Assembly: GCA_937873545.1 (NCBI GenBank)
Contig: CALMWI010000078.1
Location: 1-6,233, forward strand
DNA length: 6,233 nucleotides
Origin: an uncultured bacterium
GTDB lineage: Bacteria > UBA4055
Reading direction: 5' to 3'
Shown in pieces: positions 1-6,233 of this stretch; the first letter of the stretch is position 1, and every line of letters begins with the position of its first letter. The position numbers were made by a program, and so were the translations under genes. The notes below the pieces were generated by a model that was given only the letters and a program-made list of their open reading frames with translations, ran no database searches and was not told the DNA's origin.

Positions 1-1999
1 GTGTGTGGTTAAGTACGGTTTCTCTAATTTTCAATGCGCCTTCCTCGGACACTGAACTGATCTTAGTTGCCAATATATGGATACTCGGCTGCATGAATAA
101 TGAATCGGCCATTATCTCGACCTGGGTCTCAGTGGTTTTTAGCGTCTCGTCGATAAGATCGGGGATGTAGTTGAGCGTTTCTTTTCTGTGCTTCAGTTCT
201 TTCTTAACAACATCCAGCTCTGCCCCTTTTTTCATATGGGCTACTTTAAATTCTGCCACTTTTATAGCCAGATAATACAATAGAAGCACCTGATTCATAT
301 AACTTTTTGTAGCCGGTACAGCGATCTCCGGCCCGCATTTAATCGGAAGATAAAAGTCGCTTTTCTCCTGGGCAAGAGTTGAATTCTCATTATTTACTAT
401 AGTAATCTTTTTCACTTTTATTCCGGAGGCTTCTATGTCGTTAAAAATATCGATAAGGTCCTTGGTCTCCCCGCTCTGGCTGACTCCAATAAATACATCG
501 TTCTCTCTTATAGAATTTGAATACTGTCCCCTAAAATTACCCGGAAGTATAGGAGTGAACTTTATGCCTGCAATATCATTGAAAAATATTGCCGCTGTTT
601 TAGTGGCGTTATATGAAGTCCCGCATGATATCGTATAGATGCTGTGCTGTTCTTTCCATGCTGTAAAAATAGTTTCAGCGAATTTATCGGCATGTTGATG
701 GAACTTATTCATTTCTCTTATCTCAGCACCTACATCCAGTATTTTTGAAGTGAGTACATTATCTTTTGTATATTCCTTTCCTGATATTACATCGAGAAAA
801 ATATTCGAGTAAGTTGAGAAAAACTCAGTGTCAAGAAATTTTTTCTTGTTCGATCTTTCTATCAGATCAGGAAGGTCGGACTTGATCTTTTCAGATATTT
901 TTTTAAGTTCTTTTGAAGATCGGAATTTATTGAACAGATCTTTCTGCTGATCCAGCGATTCGGCTCTGTATATAGATTTCGATGCTTCTGTAACAAAATC
1001 AACAAGCTTCAGTTTATCGAGTATCGATCTGATCTGCTTCGTGCTTTCACTGCCTTTATTGAAAAAAGCTATAAGTTTTCTTGAGCTCTCAACCTGGTTG
1101 AAAATCTCCTGATGCATAAAGAATTTAAAAGGAGGAATAAGTTCAGTATCTTCAGCTCTTAATTTGCTCCTCGTAACCGGAACAACGATGCTGTCGCCCT
1201 TTTTTATCTGCTTAACCGTTCCGTCCTTGTATTTCCATTTAAGGTCTTTAAAGCTGTAAACCTGGTATTCGTCGCTTGAGTATTCGATAAATGTTCCTTC
1301 TTTCAGATCGATAATGTTCTTTGTGAATTTTAAAATAGCGGTTAAGTCAGATGACAGCAGTATGAAATTATTGCCTTCCGCGCTTCCTTTGCCTGCGTAA
1401 AGACTGCTTCCGGCTTTTATTGCATATGATAATTCCGTAACGGGATCTACAATTACTGCGGCATAAGAACCGACTACCTTTTCGGATGCGCTCAGAATAG
1501 CTTTTTTCATGCAGTCTCTTCTTATCTCTCTGTCAGACTGCTGCTTCTCTTTAAAATTTTCAAGATGCATATCAAAATAATGTTCCACCATATGAACCAG
1601 CATTTCACCGTCATTGTCGCTGACAACCTTATGTCCCTGATTCGTTAAGAACTCCTTTAAAGATGAAGTGTTCGTAATATTGCCGTTATGTGCGCCGTAA
1701 ATATGTTTTTTACATTTCACTTCATGAGGCTGTGCATTATTTTTGGTAACTGCGCCGAATGTGGCCCATCTGACCTGTCCGCAGAAAATCTTTCCCTTCA
1801 TATCGGTAATTCCGAGCGTTTTAACAAGATCCGAAGGAGCTCCTACGTCTTTTTTCAAAATTATATTTCCTTTATCGTCCTGTATCGCGGCCCCGGTTGA
1901 ATCATATCCCCTGTATTCGAGGCTTTTAAGAAGCTGTGAAGCATATTCACCCATTTTAACATCGGTCTTAGCAAATGACAGTCCCAATACTCCGCACAT
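1..1999 (-). CDS. glmS: GlmS-type glutamine--fructose-6-phosphate aminotransferase, enlarged variant, C-terminus cut off by the window edge
   Basis: The frame reads from the ATG at 1999 for 666 codons without a stop and leaves the window at base 1. GlmS is cytoplasmic and makes glucosamine-6-phosphate from fructose-6-phosphate and glutamine for cell-wall synthesis. The N-terminal glutaminase domain starts MCGVLG, so Cys2 is the expected nucleophile. It continues with YRGYDSTG (29-36), RWATFG (77-82), HNGNITN (104-110) and S-D-N-D-G-E (127-132). The sequence FFMHQEIFNQ (293-302) matches the linker before the isomerase domain. The SIS domains show CGTSYNA (459-465), VSQSGETKDLI (506-516), GPEIAVPATKSY (556-567) and EGALKIRE (653-660), where Lys657 and Glu660 match the isomerase Lys and Glu of E. 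coli. That last motif lies near residue 481 in E. coli, so about 170 residues are extra, chiefly at 310-435. The usual His of RWATHG is Phe81. A GGAG ribosome site six bases upstream supports the start. A GlmS paralogue acting on another sugar phosphate is possible. Confidence 0.88.
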   Translation of the reverse strand, partial: MCGVLGLSFAKTDVKMGEYASQLLKSLEYRGYDSTGAAIQDDKGNIILKKDVGAPSDLVKTLGITDMKGKIFCGQVRWATFGAVTKNNAQPHEVKCKKHIYGAHNGNITNTSSLKEFLTNQGHKVVSDNDGEMLVHMVEHYFDMHLENFKEKQQSDREIRRDCMKKAILSASEKVVGSYAAVIVDPVTELSYAIKAGSSLYAGKGSAEGNNFILLSSDLTAILKFTKNIIDLKEGTFIEYSSDEYQVYSFKDLKWKYKDGTVKQIKKGDSIVVPVTRSKLRAEDTELIPPFKFFMHQEIFNQVESSRKLIAFFNKGSESTKQIRSILDKLKLVDFVTEASKSIYRAESLDQQKDLFNKFRSSKELKKISEKIKSDLPDLIERSNKKKFLDTEFFSTYSNIFLDVISGKEYTKDNVLTSKILDVGAEIREMNKFHQHADKFAETIFTAWKEQHSIYTISCGTSYNATKTAAIFFNDIAGIKFTPILPGNFRGQYSNSIRENDVFIGVSQSGETKDLIDIFNDIEASGIKVKKITIVNNENSTLAQEKSDFYLPIKCGPEIAVPATKSYMNQVLLLYYLAIKVAEFKVAHMKKGAELDVVKKELKHRKETLNYIPDLIDETLKTTETQVEIMADSLFMQPSIHILATKISSVSEEGALKIRETVLNHT

Positions 2000-2005
2000 T
2001 TTTAT

Positions 2006-2009
2006 CTCC
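2006..2009 (-). promoter_or_regulatory. Ribosome binding site of the glmS-type gene
   Basis: On the minus strand GGAG lies six bases before the ATG at 1999. It fixes that start, and the MCGVLG N-terminus confirms it because the catalytic Cys must follow the initiator Met. Confidence 0.75.
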
Positions 2010-2033
2010 GGATAAATTATTCTTAAATTCGAC

Positions 2034-2064
2034 TAAATATGAGTAATTTATGTCCTTTTATCAA
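2034..2064 (-). promoter_or_regulatory. Candidate sigma70-type promoter for the glmS-type gene
   Basis: On the minus strand TTGATA (2059-2064) resembles a -35 box. Two possible -10 boxes follow: CATATT (2036-2041) at 17 bp spacing, or TATTTA (2034-2039) at 19 bp. Neither is a strong match, so the call is tentative. The implied leader is only about 30 nt, which leaves no room for a glmS ribozyme. Confidence 0.4.
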
Positions 2065-2098
2065 GACTTTAATTATGAAGCAGTAGATTTTATTCAGA

Positions 2099-2127
2099 TT
2101 GACAGTGCCCGATATATTATATATATT
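2099..2127 (+). promoter_or_regulatory. Strong sigma70-type promoter of the selenoprotein-mltG-pcrA operon
   Basis: A perfect -35 box TTGACA (2099-2104) is followed after exactly 17 bp by TATATT (2122-2127), five of six matches to the -10 consensus. Transcription would start near 2134, about 35 nt before the ATG at 2169. This position supports translation from 2169 rather than from the internal ATG at 2391, and no comparable promoter was seen between the three operon genes. Confidence 0.75.
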
Positions 2128-2168
2128 TGATGCTGTTAAGAAAAAATCAATTCGGGAACGGGTACAGT

Positions 2169-3053
2169 ATGAAAAAAATAATCCTGACGATAGTCATTCT
2201 GACAGCTTTCAGCACGGTTCTTCCGAAAAATGTTACGGTAGTTTTCAGCGGAAGCAACAACGGATACTACAGGGACTGCGGCTGACCGGTCGAAAGACTC
2301 GGCGGTCTTGCCGAAAGAAAAACATGCTTCGACAGTCTCAAAACTGCCGATGAAAATACCGTATTTTTCGATACAGGAGATTTCTTAAGCATGAAATCTT
2401 CGCTTAACGACGATGAGATCGTGGCAGGAGTTTACTCATTTATGGGATATGATGCTGTAGGTTTAGGAGACCAGGAATTCATCAACGGAATAGGTTTTAT
2501 TAAGAACAATATAAGCGGTAAAATTCCATTAACATCATCAAATCTGGAATTTAGCGATAAAAGTATTAAGGTCGAGAAATTCAGGATATTTCAGATGAAG
2601 AACGGAATTAAGGTCGGAGTTACGGGAGTGAACTTTGCTACCGATTTCAAATATCTTATGCGTAACAACACCATTAAAGAGACCGATATCATCGTTGATA
2701 AAGCTTTTGACAACCTGAAAAAGAGCCTGGCTGAATTGAAAGGTAAATGCGATCTTATTGTAGTGCTAGCCAGCCTTAATCAGGAAGGGCTGGTAAAACT
2801 GCTCGATAATGTTGACGGATACGATCTGGTTCTTGCGGGGAACAATGGAGAAGAATTCAGATATGCGAGAAGGATCGAGAACAAAATCTATCTTCAGAAC
2901 GGCAGGGACGGCGAAAAGATCGGCAAAGCGGTTTATGAAATAAAAAACGACGGCAGACCGCAGTTCGTCAGCTACGAACTGATAAAAATAAATGCTAAAA
3001 AAATCAAAAGAGACGCTAAGATCGAAAAAATAATTAAAGACCTGGAAAAATAG
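2169..3053 (+). CDS. UshA-like exported selenoprotein, degenerate metallophosphoesterase fold with a Cys-Gly-Sec motif
   Basis: The gene has 294 codons if the in-frame UGA at 2283-2285 is read as selenocysteine (residue 39). Residues 1-19 form a signal peptide (two Lys, then a hydrophobic stretch) without a lipobox, so the protein should be exported. Residues 31-51 read N-G-Y-Y-R-D-C-G-U-P-V-E-R-L-G-G-L-A-E-R-K, matching the C-G-C...L-G-G-L-A-R-R segment of UshA-like 5'-nucleotidase relatives, with Sec at the second Cys. The fold continues with F-D-T-G-D (67-71), G-L-G-D-Q-E-F (98-104), V-V-L-A-S-L (198-203) and L-A-G-N-N-G (222-227). These correspond to the GD, GNHE, SH and GHTH metal motifs, but most metal ligands are replaced. 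Cys37 and Sec39 could form a redox pair. The ribosome site (GGGAACGGG, 2154-2162) is weak. The ATG at 2391 has no ribosome site and would delete the signal peptide and motif. The alternative is a pseudogene with one nonsense mutation. The physiological substrate is unknown. Confidence 0.85.
2283..2285 (+). other. Selenocysteine codon (UGA recoded)
   Basis: This TGA is in frame with both the upstream signal peptide and the downstream 255 codons. It follows TGC GGC, giving Cys-Gly-Sec, and replaces the second Cys of the C-G-C motif of relatives. The next base is C, a weak context for UGA termination and compatible with recoding. Confidence 0.85.
2286..2333 (+). promoter_or_regulatory. Bacterial SECIS element
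   Basis: The RNA just after the UGA folds as UCGGC (2299-2303), loop GGUCUU (2304-2309), GCCGA (2310-2314). The loop motif GGUCU begins 19 nt after the UGA. As I recall the E. coli fdhF SECIS, its loop AGGUCU puts GGUCU at the same distance, so the G and U contacted by SelB fall at 2305 and 2306, and a U lies at 2299 where fdhF has its bulged U. A possible lower stem pairs GUCGAA (2289-2294) with UUCGAC (2328-2333). A competing hairpin pairs AAGAC (2294-2298) with GUCUU (2305-2309). No folding program was run. The element lies inside the coding region, as is normal in bacteria. Confidence 0.75.
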
Positions 3054-3057
3054 GATC

Positions 3058-4080
3058 ATGAGTAGAAAAAGATCCTTCGGTATTTTACTGATCCTGCTTT
3101 CTGTTGCGCTGTTAACCGTTTGCCTCTGGACTGATAAATACATCATAAACAAGGTCGTGCTGACCGGAACTGACAGCGTTTCTTTTAAAATACCGAAAAA
3201 AGCTTCATTCGGTGAGATCGCCCGGATCCTCCGCAGCAGGGATTTAGATATTACCGACCTTGAATTCAAACTTACAGCCAAATGGATGAAAAAAGATAAG
3301 AAGATCAAATACGGCAAGTTCACACTTCATCCGGAAAAAAGCCCTGTAAGGCTTAAAGAACTGATCAATTACCTTTCGGAAGGCAGGAATATTACAGTTA
3401 ATGTAACTGTTCCTGAAGGTTCGAGGCTTGTCGAAATAGCCGGAATATTCAGAAAGAACCTTGATATTGATTCTGCCGCTTTTGTCGAAAGAACTTATGA
3501 TCAGGAAATGCTTGACAGATATAAAGTGCCTGCACAGTCTCTTGAAGGCTACCTCTACCCTGAAACTTATAACTTTAATATGGAAGAGAACATCGATCTG
3601 ATCATCGACAGGATGTACCGGACCGGCAGACAGAAACTTCACAGACTCAGAGCCAAGATAGACAACAGTGTTTACAGCGAACACGAGATTCTTACTCTGG
3701 CCTCTATAATTCAGGGCGAAGTAATGAATTACGATGAAGTGAGCCTGATCAGTGCGGTTTATCACAACAGGCTGAAAAAAGGGATGCTCCTTCAGGCTGA
3801 TCCGACGGTGCAGTACATGTTCGACAGGCCGAAACGGCTTCTAAAAACCGATACATCAATTGATAATCCGTACAATACATATAAGTACAAAGGACTGCCG
3901 CCAGGACCGATAAATAATCCGTCGGTAAAGGCAGTCGAAGCCGCTCTCGAACCTGCCGATGCGCCGTATATTTATATGGTGGCTAAAGGCGACGGCACCC
4001 ACAATTTCAATGTCGAACTAAATGATCATATAAACGACAAGAACAGATTCGACAGACATGTCAGAAAAGAGAAAAAATGA
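3058..4080 (+). CDS. mltG: Endolytic murein transglycosylase MltG (YceG-like)
   Basis: This is a 340-residue protein, the usual size of the family. MltG is a membrane-anchored lytic transglycosylase that cuts nascent peptidoglycan strands and is thought to end their elongation. A basic start (MSRKR) and one membrane helix (about 7-24) place the rest outside the cytoplasm. A LysM-like segment (about 40-100) is followed by the YceG domain, with LEGYLYPETYNF (162-173), ASIIQGE (215-221), YHNRLKKGMLLQADPTVQY (235-253) and the closing Y-K-G-L-P-P-G-P-I-N-N-P (277-288). Glu221 is the expected catalytic acid, close to Glu218 of the E. coli protein. The start lies 4 nt after the stop of the selenoprotein gene and the next Met is at residue 76, so the start is secure and translation is probably coupled. 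Nothing in it looks broken or atypical. Confidence 0.95.
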   Translation: MSRKRSFGILLILLSVALLTVCLWTDKYIINKVVLTGTDSVSFKIPKKASFGEIARILRSRDLDITDLEFKLTAKWMKKDKKIKYGKFTLHPEKSPVRLKELINYLSEGRNITVNVTVPEGSRLVEIAGIFRKNLDIDSAAFVERTYDQEMLDRYKVPAQSLEGYLYPETYNFNMEENIDLIIDRMYRTGRQKLHRLRAKIDNSVYSEHEILTLASIIQGEVMNYDEVSLISAVYHNRLKKGMLLQADPTVQYMFDRPKRLLKTDTSIDNPYNTYKYKGLPPGPINNPSVKAVEAALEPADAPYIYMVAKGDGTHNFNVELNDHINDKNRFDRHVRKEKK

Positions 4081-6233
4081 GATCTGAACTTAACGAAAGA
4101 CAGAAGCAGGCGGCCGAGCATATTGACGGCCCGCTGCTGATAATAGCCGGAGCAGGCAGCGGTAAGACACGGGCTCTCGTTGAGAGGATCGCGAATATCG
4201 TAGCGTCGAAAAAGGCATATCCTTCGGAGATAATGGCCGTCACATTCACCAACAAGGCCGCCGGTGAGCTCGTCGAAAGGATCACTGCAAGGGTCGGCGA
4301 GATCGGCAAAATGATCTTCGCCGGAACATTTCATTCTCTCTGCACGAGGATATTAAGAAGGCATTCCGATCTGTTGGGTTACGGATCTAATTTCGTTATC
4401 TACGATACCGAAGATAAGGAAAAAGTTATAAAACAGATCGTTAAGAATAATAATTTCAACAGCACTTCATTCCCGGTCAAGAAAATTTCGGCTATAATTT
4501 CGATACTGAAGAACAGGCTCGTCTATCCTGAAAATTATACGCCCGAGTCAGACGAAAATTTTTATGAGAAGATCAGAGAGATCTATGCCGACTATCAGAA
4601 GGAGCTCGAGAAGTGCAACGCGTTCGACTTTGACGATCTGCTCTGCATGACCGTAAAACTTTTTCAGAAAAATGAGGAAATCCTGTTCCAGTATCAGAAC
4701 AGGATCAAATATATCTGCGTTGACGAGTATCAGGATACGAACTATGTTCAGGACCTTCTTATAACGCAGCTGTCGGCGATATATGAAAATGTGTGCGTGG
4801 TCGGCGATGAAGACCAGTCTATTTACAGCTGGCGCGGAGCCGATATAAATAATATCCTCAATTTCAGGGATAAGCATAAGAACTGCGCGCTTATCCAGTT
4901 CGAACAGAATTACAGGAGTTCGGCGCATATACTGACCGCCGCCAATTCAATAATAGCAAAAAACACTCAGAGGCTGGGCAAGAACCTTTTTACCGATTCG
5001 GGAAAAGGCGAAAAAGTCCGCCTGATATCGGCAGCTACCGACATCGAGGAAGGTTATAAGATCACTTCCGAAATAATCGAACTTATCGCGAAAGGTTCGG
5101 TCCTGAAAGAGATCTGCGTTCTCTACAGAACGAACTCGCAGAGCAGGATAATAGAGGAGAACCTGCGCAAGAACGGTCTCCCCTACACGGTCATCGGCGG
5201 CCTTAAATTCTATGAACGGAAAGAGATCAAAGACCTTATATCGTATCTGAGGCTTCTTATAAATTCAGACGACAATGTTTCGTTCGAGCGGATAATCAAC
5301 TTTCCGCCCAGAGGGATCGGCAAGACCACCATGGAAAAGATCAAACAGCACGCCATGAAGAAAGGCTGCTCTTACTATAAAGCCCTTAAAGATTCGGAAG
5401 ACGACCTTTTTACAGGCGCGACGGCAAAGAAAACAGGCGCTTTTATTGAGCTTATCGAAAGAACTTCGGCACAGATGAACGAAATGAACGCCCAAAGGGT
5501 CACCGCGCTTGTTTTCAACGAATCCGGGCTTAAAACGCATTACCTGAAGGTTTCGGATGAGACCGAAACGAATTCGAGGATCGAGAACCTTTATGAATTT
5601 TTAAGCGGTGTGTCCGAATTCGTCAAATCCGAGGAGAGGAATACTCTGCTCGATTTTCTTTCCGCTGTTTCTCTTCTGTCCGACATAGATACATATAACG
5701 ACCGCGAGGATAAAATAGTGCTGATGACCGTCCACTCGGCAAAAGGACTCGAATTTGATAATGTGATCGCTATCGGTTTAAACGACGGCCTCTTCCCGTT
5801 CATCAGAATAGACGAGCCTTTAAAGCTCGAAGAGGAGCGCAGACTTTTTTATGTGGCGGTCACAAGAGCGAGAAAGAAGCTGATAATTTCGACTTTCAAG
5901 GACAGAAACAAATATTTCGGTGATAATTCAGGCTATCTGCCCTCAAGGTTTTTAGACGATCTGCCTGAAAGCTCGACCGACAAGACGAAATATGAAAAAT
6001 ACGACAAGCCTCAGATGAGATACGACAGGCTTTCGAAATATGAAATGAACGCTGCCAATTCTGAAAATGTTACGGCATACGAAAAAAAGGATATCGTTCA
6101 TTCGAAACAGTTCGGAGAAGGTATCATTCTTGATGTAGAAGGAACTGGCAGTAAAAAAGTAGTCACTGTGGATTTTGACGATTTCGGCATAAAAAAGCTG
6201 CTCGTCAGGTATGCGGATCTGAAGAAAATTTAA
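4077..6233 (+). CDS. pcrA: ATP-dependent 3'-5' DNA helicase, PcrA/UvrD type
   Basis: This is a complete 718-residue superfamily 1A helicase, the usual PcrA length. Such enzymes unwind DNA during excision repair and replication and strip proteins from DNA. All helicase motifs are present: LNERQKQAA (5-13, Q motif), AGAGSGKT (24-31, Walker A), VTFTNKAA (55-62, Ia), GTFHSLCTRIL (83-93, Ib), VDEYQDTN (215-222, II), GDEDQSIYSWRGAD (243-256, III), EQNYRSS (276-282, IV), VHSAKGLEFD (552-561, V) and EEERRLFYVAVTRAR (585-599, VI). The C-terminus (about 671-718) holds the small Tudor-like domain that in PcrA/UvrD contacts RNA polymerase: V-H-S-K-Q-F-G-E-G, then V-D-F-D-D-F-G-I-K-K-L. This domain favours PcrA/UvrD over Rep. 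The ATG overlaps the mltG stop as ATGA, a sign of translational coupling. The stop TAA is the last codon of the window, so a downstream terminator or further operon genes cannot be seen. Confidence 0.96.
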   Translation: MRSELNERQKQAAEHIDGPLLIIAGAGSGKTRALVERIANIVASKKAYPSEIMAVTFTNKAAGELVERITARVGEIGKMIFAGTFHSLCTRILRRHSDLLGYGSNFVIYDTEDKEKVIKQIVKNNNFNSTSFPVKKISAIISILKNRLVYPENYTPESDENFYEKIREIYADYQKELEKCNAFDFDDLLCMTVKLFQKNEEILFQYQNRIKYICVDEYQDTNYVQDLLITQLSAIYENVCVVGDEDQSIYSWRGADINNILNFRDKHKNCALIQFEQNYRSSAHILTAANSIIAKNTQRLGKNLFTDSGKGEKVRLISAATDIEEGYKITSEIIELIAKGSVLKEICVLYRTNSQSRIIEENLRKNGLPYTVIGGLKFYERKEIKDLISYLRLLINSDDNVSFERIINFPPRGIGKTTMEKIKQHAMKKGCSYYKALKDSEDDLFTGATAKKTGAFIELIERTSAQMNEMNAQRVTALVFNESGLKTHYLKVSDETETNSRIENLYEFLSGVSEFVKSEERNTLLDFLSAVSLLSDIDTYNDREDKIVLMTVHSAKGLEFDNVIAIGLNDGLFPFIRIDEPLKLEEERRLFYVAVTRARKKLIISTFKDRNKYFGDNSGYLPSRFLDDLPESSTDKTKYEKYDKPQMRYDRLSKYEMNAANSENVTAYEKKDIVHSKQFGEGIILDVEGTGSKKVVTVDFDDFGIKKLLVRYADLKKI

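Noticed and set aside
435..2015. Three small plus-strand open frames (435-638, 1688-1900, 1743-2015)
   Set aside because: They are antisense to the well-conserved GlmS-type frame and encode nothing recognisable.
2000..2100. A glmS ribozyme or other riboswitch upstream of the GlmS-type gene
   Set aside because: The candidate promoter leaves a leader of only about 30 nt, and I see no ribozyme-like paired core in the 170 bp intergenic region.
2099..2353. Open reading frame of 84 codons on the plus strand upstream of and overlapping the selenoprotein gene
   Set aside because: It begins inside the promoter -35 box, lies in a different frame, has no family resemblance, and overlaps the signal peptide and Cys-Gly-Sec region that are clearly coding in the other frame.
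2391..3053. A shorter 220-codon gene starting at the internal ATG
   Set aside because: There is no ribosome binding site before 2391, the predicted protein would begin in the middle of the fold just after the GD motif, and homologous sequence continues upstream in frame through the TGA.
4078..4080. A second recoded UGA at the end of mltG
   Set aside because: MltG is complete at this point, no family sequence continues after it in frame, and the TGA forms a standard ATGA stop-start overlap with the helicase gene.
2766..5803. Minus-strand open frames of 70-185 codons opposite the operon genes
   Set aside because: They are shadows of the selenoprotein, mltG and helicase genes, which show full family motifs in the plus frames.

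Overview
This window is bacterial, moderately AT-rich, gene-dense, and has four protein genes in two divergent units. The left unit, on the minus strand, is a large GlmS-type glutamine:sugar-phosphate aminotransferase whose C-terminus runs off the left edge. The right unit, on the plus strand, is a tight three-gene operon. Its first gene is an exported UshA-like protein with an in-frame UGA. The second is mltG (endolytic murein transglycosylase) and the third is a PcrA/UvrD-type DNA helicase whose stop codon is the last codon of the window. Both units start from an intergenic region of about 170 bp (2000-2168). That region carries a near-consensus sigma70-type promoter for the operon and a weaker candidate promoter for the aminotransferase.

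The most important observation is that the first operon gene is almost certainly a selenoprotein. From the ATG at 2169 the frame encodes a signal peptide and then the motif C-G-(UGA)-P-V-E-R-L-G-G-L-A. After the UGA it continues without another stop for 255 codons to a TAG at 3051-3053. Relatives of this UshA-like family, as I recall them, carry a C-G-C motif followed by an L-G-G-L-A-R-R segment, so the UGA sits where the second Cys is expected. Just downstream is a hairpin with the loop GGUCUU. Its GGUCU lies at +19 to +23 after the UGA, the spacing I recall for the E. coli fdhF SECIS. A conventional gene caller would miss residues 1-74, including the signal peptide and redox motif, and start at the internal ATG at 2391. 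The usual metal-binding motifs of the metallophosphoesterase fold are mostly replaced, which suggests a redox or other role rather than phosphate-ester hydrolysis.

The aminotransferase is also unusual. It has about 170 extra residues compared with E. coli GlmS before the isomerase active site, most of them in an insertion between the glutaminase and isomerase domains. It also has Phe in place of the His of the glutaminase R-W-A-T-H-G motif.

The organism cannot be named from this window. It must make selenocysteine if the reading above is right, it makes peptidoglycan (MltG), and its Arg and Ile codons are rich in AGA/AGG and ATA. An anaerobic bacterium from a less-studied phylum would fit, but that is inference. 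Three of the four genes bear on the cell envelope or its precursors: GlmS makes glucosamine-6-phosphate, MltG cuts nascent glycan strands, and the selenoprotein is exported. The helicase looks like an ordinary housekeeping passenger of the operon.
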